Part shown: positions 10,060 to 18,839 of the stretch, one piece after another
Numbering within the stretch: position 1 is the stretch's first letter
Layout of the letters: the number at the start of each line of letters is the position of its first letter
Assembly (NCBI GenBank): GCA_028277725.1
Contig: JANQFX010000060.1
Location: 41,634-105,633 of the forward strand
DNA length: 64,000 bases
Reading direction: 5' to 3'
Origin: Thiohalocapsa sp.
GTDB lineage: Bacteria; Pseudomonadota; Gammaproteobacteria; Chromatiales; Chromatiaceae
The notes under the pieces: model-generated
The model's database searches: none
Seen by the model: only the letters and a program-made list of their open reading frames with translations
Told to the model about the DNA's origin: nothing
Made by a program: the position numbers and the translations under genes

Positions 10060-11394
10060 ATGAACGACCGCGCAGAGCACATCGTCAAGTCGGACGAGCT
10101 ATCGCCGGCGCGCGTCATCGAGGCGCAATTCGAACGCGCGAAGCGCCATTTCGAGCATCTGACGCCAGGGTTGGTGAACTATCTGCGCTTGCCGCTGCGG
10201 ACCATCACCGTGACCATCCCCGTGGAGATGGACGACGGTCGGGTGGACAGCTTCATCGGCTACCGGGTGCTGCACAGCGACCTGCTCGGTCCCGGCAAGG
10301 GCGGCATCCGCTATCACCCGGAGGTGTCGCTCGAGGAGGTCTCGGCGCTGGCGGCGTTGATGAGTTGGAAGTGTTCCCTGGCGCGTATCCCCTTCGGTGG
10401 TGCCAAGGGGGGCGTGACCTGCGACGTGAAACACCTGAGTCATCGGGAGTTGCGGCGCATTACACGGCGCTTCATCGCCGGTCTCGGCGACAACATCGGC
10501 CCCTACACCGATATTCCGGCGCCCGACATGTACACCGACAGCCAGACCATGGCCTGGGTGTACGACACCTACGACAATATGCATCCCGGCGAGAACAACT
10601 TGCCCGTGGTCACCGGCAAGCCGCTGGAACTGGGCGGCTCCGAGGGCCGCGGCGAGGCCACGGGACGGGGTTGCGTCTTCGCGCTGGAGCGCTTCCTCGC
10701 CAGCGGCGGACTGCCGGGCGTGGAGGAGGTCGGGGGGTTGCGCATTGCCATCCAGGGATACGGCGAGGTGGGTCGGGTCGCGGCCCGACTGCTCGCCGAG
10801 CGCGGCGCCCAGGTGGTCGCCATCAGCGACTCCACCGGCGGCGTGCTGGCGCTCAACGGCGATGTCCTGGACCTGGACGGAGTGGCCTCGCAAAAGGCGG
10901 CGGCCGGTACCGTGGTGGGCCTCCCCGAGACGCGTAGCATCACCAACGACGATTTGCTCTCGCTCGACTGCGATGTGCTCATCCCGGCGGCGCTCGGCGG
11001 GCAGATCCATTCCGGCAACGCGGATCGAGTGCAGGCCCGGCTCATCGTCGAGGGTGCCAATCGGCCCATCACGCCGGAGGCGGACGACATCCTCGCCGCC
11101 AATGGCATCCTGGTGCTACCGGACATCCTCGCCAACGTCGGCGGCGTCATCGTCAGCTACTACGAGTGGGTGCAGAACATCGAGCACCATAGCTGGCCGC
11201 TGGACGGCATCAATGGCCGGCTGCGTACGCGCATCAACAACGCAACCGACCGTGTGGTGGCGCGCTGGCGCGAGTTCCCGTCCGATTGTCCGAACGCCTC
11301 CGAGATGCTCTGCACCGACCTGCGTACAGCGGCGATGGTCGTCGCGCTGGAACGCCTTGCCTCGGTCCTGGAGCAGCGTGGAATCTGGCCTTGA
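10060..11394 (+). CDS. Glu/Leu/Phe/Val dehydrogenase (glutamate dehydrogenase)
   Basis: A 444-aa amino-acid dehydrogenase that interconverts glutamate and 2-oxoglutarate plus ammonia. It has the substrate site GPGKGGIRYHPEV, the catalytic-lysine segment PFGGAKGGV, DIPAPDMYTD, and a C-terminal Rossmann fold with GYGEVGRVAA for the nicotinamide cofactor. The sequence is closer to the NAD-type GdhB/RocG group than to hexameric E. coli GdhA, by the N-terminal pattern (RAKRHFEHLTPGL). A GGCAGAGCC stretch before the ATG is a poor ribosome-binding site. The 266-base gap from glgP shows nothing recognisable; the two need not be co-transcribed. Confidence 0.88.
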   Translation: MNDRAEHIVKSDELSPARVIEAQFERAKRHFEHLTPGLVNYLRLPLRTITVTIPVEMDDGRVDSFIGYRVLHSDLLGPGKGGIRYHPEVSLEEVSALAALMSWKCSLARIPFGGAKGGVTCDVKHLSHRELRRITRRFIAGLGDNIGPYTDIPAPDMYTDSQTMAWVYDTYDNMHPGENNLPVVTGKPLELGGSEGRGEATGRGCVFALERFLASGGLPGVEEVGGLRIAIQGYGEVGRVAARLLAERGAQVVAISDSTGGVLALNGDVLDLDGVASQKAAAGTVVGLPETRSITNDDLLSLDCDVLIPAALGGQIHSGNADRVQARLIVEGANRPITPEADDILAANGILVLPDILANVGGVIVSYYEWVQNIEHHSWPLDGINGRLRTRINNATDRVVARWREFPSDCPNASEMLCTDLRTAAMVVALERLASVLEQRGIWP

Positions 11395-11668
11395 GGACAC
11401 CCGCGGGCGGCTAGGGTTTGCCCCGGACCGGAGATCGGGCTGAGGGATGGCGCCCGATCGGCCCTGTCGTTGATCTCTGATCACAGGGCCTACAGCCGTC
11501 GGCCCAGCCCACGGAGGGGCCGCTCGTCGTTCCAGCCGTTCTCAGCGCCGATGGACCTCGGTCGGCACCTCGACTTGCCGTGTTCAGTCGCCGCAGCCCG
11601 ATAGACCGGTTCTTAGCGGTCTTGCGCAAGCCCCTCAACGCGAAGCAGTTCCATCGGTCGCGCTATGC

Positions 11669-13123
11669 TCAGAGCACCGGCCCGAGCATGGCGATGGCGT
11701 TGTGCCAGAGCCGCCGACGCCAGCCCCAGGCCTGAACCGTCTCGATACTGAGGGGGCTGGAGTCCGCGATGTAGTCCTGCTGCCGGCAGCGCACCTCGGC
11801 CGTCAGTGCCGCATCGATGAACAGGATGTTGTTCTCGTAGTTCAGGTCGAAGCTGCGCCGGTCCATGTTTGCGGAGCCGATCAGCGTCACCTCGCCGTCC
11901 AGGGTCAGGGACTTGGTATGCAGCAGTCCCTTTGGGTACTCCAGGATGCGCACCCCGGCGAGCAGCAGCTCCTGGTAATAGCTGCGGCTCGCGGCGGCGA
12001 CGACCCAGCTGTCGTTATGGGAGGGGAAGACGATGGTCGTGGCCACGCCACGCCGGGCGCTGGCGCAGAGTGCAGACTGCATGGACTCATCGGGAACGTA
12101 GTAGGGCGTGGTGATGATCAGCTCCCGCCGCGCGCTGTAGATGAGTTCCTCGAATACCTGCGGCATTGCCGACCAGCGCACCGTCGGCCCAGTGCCGATG
12201 ACCTGCGCCGGCACCCCCGGTGAGAGCTTCTCGGCCAGCGGGAGGCTCAGTAGGTGGTCGAGTTCCTCGCCGGTTTGGGCCGTCCAGTGGCTTGCGAACA
12301 GTGCCTGATTCGCGCGAGCGACGGGGCCTTCGAAACGCATCATCGCATCCACCCAGGGCGCGTACTTGGGCTTGATACGGAACTCCGGATCGGCGCAGTT
12401 CTGGCTGCCGCAGTAGGTGATGTCGTTATCGATAACGACGATTTTGCGGTGGTTGCGCAGGTCGATGCGCCCGCTCAGGGGCCGCAGCAGGGGATTGCCC
12501 ACCGGCAGCGCGCGGGCCAGGTGGACGCCGGCCGCGCGCATGCGCCGCCAGGGCTGGGATCTGAACAAACGTCTCGAACCGAGGTCGTCGGCCATGGCCC
12601 GGCAGGCGACGCCACGTTCCGCCGCACGCACCAGGGCCCGGGCCACCCGCGAGCCGTTGTTGTCCGCCAGCCAGATGTAGAACAGCACATGGACGTGGTC
12701 GCGGGCCGCGTCGATGTCCGCGACCAGCGCGTCGATGCTGGCGTTGGAATCCGCCATCAGGGCGCCGCGGTTGCCGCCCACCGCCGGTAGCCCGCTGATG
12801 GACTCGCCGACACGGAACAGGTGCCGATAGCGCTCCGGGACGGGTGGCGCCAGCAGCCCCCGGGCGCCGTCGATTCCGCGCAGGGAAGGCAGACGCTCGT
12901 TTGCCGCGCGCAAGCGTGCGGCCCGTCTGCGGCCGATGTTGACTTCGCCGAACAGTAGGTAGGCCAAGATGCCGAATAGGGGTAGCGTAAACAGCACCAC
13001 GACCCAGGCCATGCGCGCGGAGGGCTCCCGGTGTGGGCGCAGCAGCACCCTGATCAGCAGCGCCGCCTGAACGGCCATGGGCAGCAGGAGGGCGAGGAGG
13101 GCCAGCAGGCTGTTGGTCGTCAT
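11669..13123 (-). CDS. cls: Cardiolipin synthase
   Basis: Membrane phospholipase-D-superfamily enzyme, 484 aa, that condenses two phosphatidylglycerols to cardiolipin. Two N-terminal membrane helices (LLALLALLLPMAVQAALLI and MAWVVVLFTLPLFGILAYLL) precede two HKD domains: LRNHRKIVVIDN (with CGSQNCAD downstream) and LLHTKSLTLDGEVTLIGSANMD. Length and order fit ClsA. It is transcribed away from the BLUF gene; the 274-base gap to gdh on the other side carries no recognisable feature. Confidence 0.94.
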   Translation of the reverse strand: MTTNSLLALLALLLPMAVQAALLIRVLLRPHREPSARMAWVVVLFTLPLFGILAYLLFGEVNIGRRRAARLRAANERLPSLRGIDGARGLLAPPVPERYRHLFRVGESISGLPAVGGNRGALMADSNASIDALVADIDAARDHVHVLFYIWLADNNGSRVARALVRAAERGVACRAMADDLGSRRLFRSQPWRRMRAAGVHLARALPVGNPLLRPLSGRIDLRNHRKIVVIDNDITYCGSQNCADPEFRIKPKYAPWVDAMMRFEGPVARANQALFASHWTAQTGEELDHLLSLPLAEKLSPGVPAQVIGTGPTVRWSAMPQVFEELIYSARRELIITTPYYVPDESMQSALCASARRGVATTIVFPSHNDSWVVAAASRSYYQELLLAGVRILEYPKGLLHTKSLTLDGEVTLIGSANMDRRSFDLNYENNILFIDAALTAEVRCRQQDYIADSSPLSIETVQAWGWRRRLWHNAIAMLGPVL

Positions 13124-13248
13124 GGTGACAGTCGATTGCGTGTTGTCGCGACGCGCATGTTAGCGCCGACGCGTGTCGCATTCTCACGCGGTGATCGCAT
13201 CGTCGGTCCAGGCGTTTTCAACCATTGTCCGGTGCGGTGCCGTTGTGT

Positions 13249-13274
13249 ACCGTCCAACTCCTCCATCTAGATTC
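13249..13274 (-). repeat. Dispersed intergenic element, copy B
   Basis: Reverse complement reads GAATCTAGATGGAGGAGTTG then GACGGT, differing from copy A (6837-6862) at 3 of 26 positions. It lies between the divergent cls and BLUF genes, 54 bases upstream of the BLUF start, so it may overlap control sequences. Confidence 0.45.
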
Positions 13275-13327
13275 AAGCCCCTCCTGTCAGGCCCCGACAC
13301 GACACGATCTCCAACGAAATCCCATCC

Positions 13328-13759
13328 ATGATATTTCAACTCTGTTACACCAGCACCGCATCTCGAGAAATGGAACGTCAGGACCTCGTCGAGCTGCTCC
13401 GCACGTCGCGGGCCAAGAACAAGGCGCTCGGCATCACCGGCCTGCTGCTCTACAGCGGCAACCGGTTCGTGCAACTGCTCGAGGGCGACGAGACGGCCGT
13501 GCGCGATACCTACAGACGCATCGTCGAGGACGGCCGCCATGAGGGGCTCGCGCTGGTCTTCGAGCAGGAGGTCGAGGAGCGCGAGTGCCCGAACTGGAGC
13601 ATGGGCTTCCAGGCGCTCGAGGACAGCGAGTGGCTGGAGTTCCCGACCGCGGACGGCTCCAAGCCTGGCCTACGTCCCATGATAGAGGCCATGGGGCGCG
13701 CCAAGGCCATGGTGCAGATCGTGCGCGAGCGCGGTCTCGACCCCGCCAGTGGAGTCTAG
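13328..13759 (+). CDS. Stand-alone BLUF blue-light photoreceptor
   Basis: A 143-aa single-domain BLUF protein, expected to bind FAD non-covalently and switch through a hydrogen-bond rearrangement on blue-light absorption. The photocycle residues are all present at family spacing: Tyr7 (LCYTS), Asn31 (AKNKALGITGLLLY), Gln49 (FVQLLEG), Trp90 and Met92 (NWSMGF); the intervals 24, 42, 83 and 85 from the Tyr equal those in AppA (Y21, N45, Q63, W104, M106). About 45 C-terminal residues form the capping helices; no output domain is fused, so a partner protein must transmit the signal. It is convergent with the Lrp-type gene. Output is unknown; motility, biofilm and photosynthesis control are precedents. 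Confidence 0.95.
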   Translation: MIFQLCYTSTASREMERQDLVELLRTSRAKNKALGITGLLLYSGNRFVQLLEGDETAVRDTYRRIVEDGRHEGLALVFEQEVEERECPNWSMGFQALEDSEWLEFPTADGSKPGLRPMIEAMGRAKAMVQIVRERGLDPASGV

Positions 13760-13910
13760 GGAGATGCCGATTTGTTGGCCGCCCTGATCAACGATCCGAT
13801 GGAGCACAAAGACGTGGTTTCCGGGGCGTGTATTGCGCTGGGCGGGAAACGCTGAAAGGGTCAGCTCGTATTCCGTTCGGGAGCGCAGTTCAGGGAGGGG
13901 GCGGGCCGTC

Positions 13911-14372
13911 TCAACCAAGCGGTAGGGCGGTTCGCTCCACCACCTGCCGCAGCACGAAGCTCGAATGGACGCCACTGACCCCTTCGATGCGGGTCAGTTC
14001 GTGCAGCAGCAGTTCCTGGAAGGCATCCATATCGCGTACGATCACCTTGAGCTGGTAGTCCGCGTCGCGCCCGGTGATCAGTGAGCACTCCAGCACCTGA
14101 GGCATCGTTCGGACGCGGGTCTCGAAGTTCTCGAACCGCTCCGGCGTGTGCCGGTCCATGGAAATGCTGATGAAGGCGATCAGGCTCAGCCCCAAAGCCT
14201 TGGCGTCCAACAGCGCACGATAGCCGGCGATGATGCCGCTTTCCTCCAATGCCCGAACCCGCCTCAGGCAGGGTGATGGTGACAGGCCGATCCGCTCCGC
14301 CAGTTCCTGATTACTGATGCGTCCCTCCTGCTGCAGGATATCCAGGATGTGCTTGTCGTAGTTGTCGAGCAT
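13911..14372 (-). CDS. Lrp/AsnC-family transcriptional regulator
   Basis: A 153-aa regulator with an N-terminal winged helix-turn-helix (DKHILDILQQEGRISNQELA, LSPSPCLRRVRALEESGII) and a C-terminal RAM/AsnC effector domain (about residues 65-145, VLECSLITGRDADYQLKV). Family members bind amino acids and switch octamer/hexadecamer states on DNA. The ATG at 14372 gives the canonical N-terminus MLDNYDKHIL; the frame is open further upstream. It is divergent from the small gene at 14525 with 152 bases between, where an autoregulatory site is expected. Confidence 0.93.
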   Translation of the reverse strand: MLDNYDKHILDILQQEGRISNQELAERIGLSPSPCLRRVRALEESGIIAGYRALLDAKALGLSLIAFISISMDRHTPERFENFETRVRTMPQVLECSLITGRDADYQLKVIVRDMDAFQELLLHELTRIEGVSGVHSSFVLRQVVERTALPLG

Positions 14373-14524
14373 GGTTGCTATGGCTGCTGCTCTGGGCGCC
14401 GCTCGGTCGGTCGGCGTGCTGTGGCTATGCTCGCAGGACGCCCGACCATAGCGCAACGACCGGCGTGCGGTGTAGTTCAGTTTGGGCGGTCTCGGGCCGA
14501 CTCGACAGGGGAGGGGGACCAACG

Positions 14525-14800
14525 ATGAAACCGAACACGACGGTCGCCATGCAGCAGCTCATCGACCGTGTGCGTACCGCGATTCCGTTCGACATGCCGG
14601 AGGCGCAGCTCTGCACGGGGGAGTGCAACGGCTGCTCGGTGAAGTTGTTGGAGTACCTCGATGAGGAGCTCGCGGACTGGGAGGGGCGGCTCGCCGCGGG
14701 AGAGCGGCCCAACCTCGGTGATTTGGATAGGCTCGGGCGGACCAGTCGCAAGGTCTATCGGGTGCTCACGGCCAATGGGATGGTGCCGCCGCTGGAGTGA
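14525..14800 (+). CDS. Small conserved-looking protein with Cys-rich motif
   Basis: A 91-aa protein, MKPNTTVAMQQLIDRVRTAI at the N-terminus, with a central CTGECNGCSVKLLEYLDEEL segment (C-x4-C-x2-C) that might bind metal, then two amphipathic helices ending VLTANGMVPPLE. A GGGGAGGGGG ribosome-binding stretch precedes the ATG. I do not recognise a named family. It is divergent from the Lrp regulator and could be a target of it. Confidence 0.7.
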   Translation: MKPNTTVAMQQLIDRVRTAIPFDMPEAQLCTGECNGCSVKLLEYLDEELADWEGRLAAGERPNLGDLDRLGRTSRKVYRVLTANGMVPPLE

Positions 14801-14872
14801 GCTGATTCAGACGCTCTGGTGGGCAGGCGGTTGCGCGCTCGCGGCGCCCATCGAGCGGTCTTGACGCTAGCC

Positions 14873-14902
14873 CCAAAAAAAAGCCCCGCGCTCGCGGGGC
14901 TT
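14873..14902 (-). terminator. Intrinsic terminator of the symporter operon
   Basis: Read on the minus strand, AAGCCCCGCG (14902-14893 side) pairs with CGCGGGGCTT and is followed by a run of eight T residues (A residues 14875-14882 on plus). Stem about 10 bp with a 4-base loop CGAG. It lies 35 bases after the stop of the symporter gene and fits a textbook Rho-independent terminator. Confidence 0.85.
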
Positions 14903-14936
14903 CAGGATCAAAGGATCTGGTTGTTCAGGTCGACAC

Positions 14937-16727
14937 TCAGTGTCCCGTGGCCTCGCCGGCACCGCGTGGCACGCGGACGTCCTCGACCAGGTGCTGGATG
15001 TGGTCCGGCGGCGGAGCCGTGACCGCGGCCACCAGGAAGGCGACGGTGAAGTTCACGACGGCGCCGACGGCCCCGAAGGCATTCGGCGAGATGCCGAAGA
15101 ACCAGTCAGGCTGCATGCTGCCGAGGAACTCGGTGCCCGGGATGAAGAAGATGCCCTTGTGCTGGAACACGTACAGCAGGGTCACCGTGATGCCCGCGAG
15201 CATGCCCGCGATGGCCCCGATGTTGTTCATCCGCTTCATGAAGATGCCCATCATCAGCGCCGGGAAGATACTCGACGCCGCGAGGCCGAAGGCGATGGCC
15301 ACGGTTCCGGCCGCGAAGCCCGGTGGATTGAGCCCGAGGTAGCCGGCCACGAGGATGGCGCCGATCATGGACAGACGTCCCGCGTTGAGCTCCGCCTTCT
15401 CCGAGATGCTCGGCATGAAGACGCCCTTGAGCAGGTCGTGCGAGATGGCCGAGCTGATGGCGAGCAGCAGACCGGCCGCGGTGGACAGTGCCGCCGCGAG
15501 ACCGCCGGCCACGACGAGCGCGATGACCCAGTTCGGCAAGCCCGCGATCTCCGGGTTGGCGAGGACCATAATGTCGCGGTCGACCTTGACCATCTCGTTG
15601 CCCTTCCAGCCGAAGGACTCGGCCTTGGGTGCGAACTCTGCGTTCGTGTCGTCGTAGTACTGGATGCGGCCGTCGTCGTTCTTGTCCTCGAACTGCAGCA
15701 GGCCGGTGGCCTCCCACTTCTTGAACCACTCCGGGCGATCCTCGTAGAGCAGGTTGCCCTCTGGTGAGCCGACCTCGCCGACCTGGATGGTGTCCATCAG
15801 GTTCAGCCGCGCCATGGCGCCGACGGCCGGGGCCGTGGTGTAGAGCAGGGCGATGAAGACCAGCGCCCAGCCGGCGGAGTAGCGGGCGTCCTTGACCTTG
15901 GGCACGGTGAAGAAGCGGATGATGACGTGGGGCAGACCCGCGGTACCGATCATCAGCGACAGGGTGTAGGCGAACATGTTCAGGGAACTGCCCAACACCT
16001 GGGTCGTATACTCCTTGAAGCCGAGTTCCGTGACGACCTGATCGAGCTTGTCGAGCAGGCTGATCTCGCCACCGCTGGGCGCATACCCCGAGCCGAGGCC
16101 GATCTGAGGCAGCGGATTACCGGTGAGGGCCAGGGAGATGAAGATGGCCGGGATGGTATAGGCCAGGATCAGGACCACGTACTGCGCGATCTGCGTGTAG
16201 GTGATGCCCTTCATGCCGCCGAGCACGGCGTAGATCGCGACGATGCCCATACCAATGTACAGGCCCATCGCGTAGCTCGTCTCCAGGAAGCGGGAGAAGG
16301 CGACGCCGATGCCCTTCATCTGGCCGATGACGTAGGTGATGGATGCCAGGATCAAGCAGATGACAGCGACGATGCGCGCGGCCTTCGAGTAGTACCTGTC
16401 GCCGATGAACTCCGGCACGGTGAACTTGCCGAACTTGCGCAGGTACGGGGCCAGCAGCAGGGCCAGCAGCACGTAGCCACCGGTCCAGCCCATCAGGAAC
16501 ACCGAGGCGCCGTAGCCGTTGAAGGCGATCAGGCCCGCCATCGAGATGAAGGAAGCAGCAGACATCCAGTCTGCGGCGGTCGCCATGCCGTTGGCGACTG
16601 GGTGGACCCCCTTGCCGGCGACGTAGAACTCGCCGGTGGTGCCGGCACGCGCCCAAATGGCGATGCCGATGTAGAGCGCGAACGTCGTGCCGACGACCGC
16701 GTACGTCCAGATATCGAGGTTGTTCAT
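14937..16727 (-). CDS. Sodium:solute symporter, VC_2705 / acetate-permease-like
   Basis: A 596-aa inner-membrane SSS-family transporter with about 13-14 membrane segments. Motifs: GEFYVAGKGVHPVANGMATAADWMSAASF, GWTGGYVLLALLLAPYLRKFGKFTVPEF, and later WVIALVVAGGLAAALSTAAGLLL. A soluble loop of roughly 90 aa (DTIQVGEVGSPEGN to about IMVLAN) interrupts the second half, typical of the VC_2705 subfamily and not of E. coli ActP. Substrate is uncertain: acetate or another small monocarboxylate is the usual annotation. It follows the DUF4212 gene by 12 bases on the same strand and is closed by a clear terminator. Confidence 0.9.
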   Translation of the reverse strand: MNNLDIWTYAVVGTTFALYIGIAIWARAGTTGEFYVAGKGVHPVANGMATAADWMSAASFISMAGLIAFNGYGASVFLMGWTGGYVLLALLLAPYLRKFGKFTVPEFIGDRYYSKAARIVAVICLILASITYVIGQMKGIGVAFSRFLETSYAMGLYIGMGIVAIYAVLGGMKGITYTQIAQYVVLILAYTIPAIFISLALTGNPLPQIGLGSGYAPSGGEISLLDKLDQVVTELGFKEYTTQVLGSSLNMFAYTLSLMIGTAGLPHVIIRFFTVPKVKDARYSAGWALVFIALLYTTAPAVGAMARLNLMDTIQVGEVGSPEGNLLYEDRPEWFKKWEATGLLQFEDKNDDGRIQYYDDTNAEFAPKAESFGWKGNEMVKVDRDIMVLANPEIAGLPNWVIALVVAGGLAAALSTAAGLLLAISSAISHDLLKGVFMPSISEKAELNAGRLSMIGAILVAGYLGLNPPGFAAGTVAIAFGLAASSIFPALMMGIFMKRMNNIGAIAGMLAGITVTLLYVFQHKGIFFIPGTEFLGSMQPDWFFGISPNAFGAVGAVVNFTVAFLVAAVTAPPPDHIQHLVEDVRVPRGAGEATGH

Positions 16728-16739
16728 GTCTTCGGCCCC

Positions 16740-16994
16740 TTATTCGTCCACGTCGTACTTCTTGTCGAGGCGGTTCATCATTGCCGCGTAGACGAAGATC
16801 AGCACCAGGAACACGTAGATCGAGCCCTGCTGCGCGAACCAGAAGCCCAGCGGATAGCCGCCGAGCATGATGCTGTTCATCGGTTCGACCAGGATGATGC
16901 CGAGACCGTAAGAGACAGCGAACCAGATGATCAGTAGAACGACCAATAACAGGACGTTCGACCGCCAGTACGCTTTGCGGTTTTCAGGTGTCAC
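16740..16994 (-). CDS. DUF4212 small membrane subunit of the symporter
   Basis: An 84-aa protein with two membrane helices (NVLLLVVLLIIWFAVSYGLG and GSIYVFLVLIFVYAAMMN) and the family motif GYPLGFWFAQQGS, ending in a charged tail DKKYDVDE. DUF4212 proteins are regularly encoded immediately upstream of VC_2705-type symporters, as here, and are presumed accessory subunits. I place the start at the GTG at 16994 because a strong GGGAGGG (17004-17010 on plus) lies 9 bases ahead; the frame is open to 17054, where an ATG exists without such a site. Confidence 0.9.
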   Translation of the reverse strand: MTPENRKAYWRSNVLLLVVLLIIWFAVSYGLGIILVEPMNSIMLGGYPLGFWFAQQGSIYVFLVLIFVYAAMMNRLDKKYDVDE

Positions 16995-17386
16995 CGTATC
17001 TGTCCCTCCCTCTGAGACTTTATGATGTGAGTGGTGGATGCGGCTGGCGGCCAAGCCGCCTCAGCCGCAGGAGTGCGGTGCGTGCCCGAAAAGTCGGGCA
17101 ATTCGGAACGGACCTCTCGTTAGATGTTGTCTTCCGCCATCTCCACGCGACATGCGGGGTCATGGCTGCCGCCGCATTGTGTTGTCCAGGGTCGGGAGGT
17201 GTCAACGTTACGCGACAGCGAATCTGGGCTCCACCCGCCGAGGAACTTGCGCAGGTCGCGGCTTTTTCATACTTTGGACCGCTTTGCTGAGGCCCCGGTA
17301 CCGCCGAGGAAGCACGGCCAACGAACCACAGCAGCGACCCTCACAGACGCGAACAGGGGCGGCGAATGCGGCCCGCGAGAATCCAT
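16995..17386. other. Divergent intergenic region with a 7-bp hairpin
   Basis: This 392-base space separates the DUF4212/symporter operon (minus) from thrC (plus) and must hold both promoters. A perfect hairpin, TGCCCGA (17083-17089), AAAG, TCGGGCA (17094-17100), is the only structured element I see. No convincing consensus promoter or known operator was found. Confidence 0.4.
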
Positions 17387-18781
17387 ATGCACTACATCAG
17401 CACCCGCGGTGGCGTCGCGCCCGTCGGTTTCGCCGACGCCGTCATGATGGGCTTAGGCACCGACGGCGGCCTGCTGGTCCCCGAGCAATTGCCAGAGTTC
17501 TCCCCGGAGACCTTGCGCGCATGGGCCGAGCTGCCGTTCCAGGCATTGGCGCTGGAGGTCATCGCGCCCTTTGTCGGCGATGAGATCCCGCGCGATGACC
17601 TGGCCCAGCTCATCGAGCGCTCCTACGCGGGCTTTTCCGACCCGCAGGTGACGCCCCTGCGCGAGGCGGACGGCCGCACCTATCTGGAGCTGTTCCACGG
17701 TCCCACCGCGGCCTTCAAGGACGTGGCGCTGCAACTGCTCGGCAACCTGTTCGAGTACCTGTTGGAGCGCGACGGCGGTCGGTTGACCATCCTCGGCGCC
17801 ACCTCCGGCGACACCGGCTCTGCCGCCATCTACGGCGTGCGCGGCAAGCCGCGCATCGACATCTTCATCCTGCACCCCAAGGGCCGCGTCTCGCCGGTGC
17901 AAGAGCGGCAAATGACGACGGTGCTGGACGCCAATGTCCACAACGTTGCCGTGCGCGGGACCTTCGACGATTGCCAGCACCTGGTCAAATCGCTCTTCCG
18001 GGACCTGCCCTTCAAGGAGCAGCATCAGCTCGGTGCGGTCAACTCCATCAATTGGCTACGTATTCTGGCGCAGACGGTATACTACTTCTACGCCTGGGGG
18101 CGGCTCAGCGGCGGCGACGCGGATCACAGGGTGAGCTTCGCGGTGCCCACCGGCAATTTCGGCGATGTCTTCGCGGGGTATCTGGCCAGACGCATGGGGC
18201 TACCCATCGACCGCCTCATCATTGCCACCAACAGCAACGACATCCTGACCCGCTTCGTCGCGAGCGGCGTCTACGCCAAGGCGCAGGTGCATCACACCCT
18301 GAGCCCGGCCATGGACATCCAGGTGGCGTCCAACTTCGAGCGCTACCTCTACTTCCTGATGGACGAGGACCCGACCACCGTCAGCGCCCTGCTGGCGGAC
18401 CTGGACGAGAAGGGCCAACTTGCTGTCGGCGCCGATAAGCTCGCCCGGGTGCGGCAGGACTTCGCCGCCGGTGCCGTTAGTGACACGGACACACTCGCGC
18501 AGATCCGCCGCACCTTCGAGGCGAGCGGCTACATCCTATGCCCCCATACCGCCGTGGGGTCGGCCGCCTCGGCCGATGATCCAGGGGCCGTCGTGCTCGC
18601 AACGGCCCACCCCGCCAAGTTCAATGAGGCGGTGCGTGAGGCCATCGGCCGGGAGGCGCCACCGCCGCCGTCATTGCAGGGCCTGATGGACAAGGACGCG
18701 CGCTGTGCCGATCTCGACGCCAGCGATCTGGGGCTGCGCGAGCACATCGACCGCACCCTCGCGGCCAACCCCACCGCCTGA
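17387..18781 (+). CDS. thrC: Threonine synthase
   Basis: PLP enzyme converting O-phosphohomoserine to threonine. The 464-aa product starts MHYISTRGGVAPVGFADAV, matching the family N-terminus; an ATG 7 codons upstream (17366) is less likely. Key segments: ELFHGPTAAFKDVALQLLG with the PLP lysine, LGATSGDTGSAA, NSINWLRILAQTVYYFY, and VPTGNFGDVFAGY binding the phosphate. Length fits the long gammaproteobacterial form. Its usual partner hom is not adjacent; instead a citramalate synthase gene follows 58 bases downstream. Confidence 0.96.
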   Translation: MHYISTRGGVAPVGFADAVMMGLGTDGGLLVPEQLPEFSPETLRAWAELPFQALALEVIAPFVGDEIPRDDLAQLIERSYAGFSDPQVTPLREADGRTYLELFHGPTAAFKDVALQLLGNLFEYLLERDGGRLTILGATSGDTGSAAIYGVRGKPRIDIFILHPKGRVSPVQERQMTTVLDANVHNVAVRGTFDDCQHLVKSLFRDLPFKEQHQLGAVNSINWLRILAQTVYYFYAWGRLSGGDADHRVSFAVPTGNFGDVFAGYLARRMGLPIDRLIIATNSNDILTRFVASGVYAKAQVHHTLSPAMDIQVASNFERYLYFLMDEDPTTVSALLADLDEKGQLAVGADKLARVRQDFAAGAVSDTDTLAQIRRTFEASGYILCPHTAVGSAASADDPGAVVLATAHPAKFNEAVREAIGREAPPPPSLQGLMDKDARCADLDASDLGLREHIDRTLAANPTA

Positions 18782-18839
18782 TCAGAGCCCGTAACCGATC
18801 TCGGGCCGACGACCGCACGCCAACCCCGACACCAAGGCC

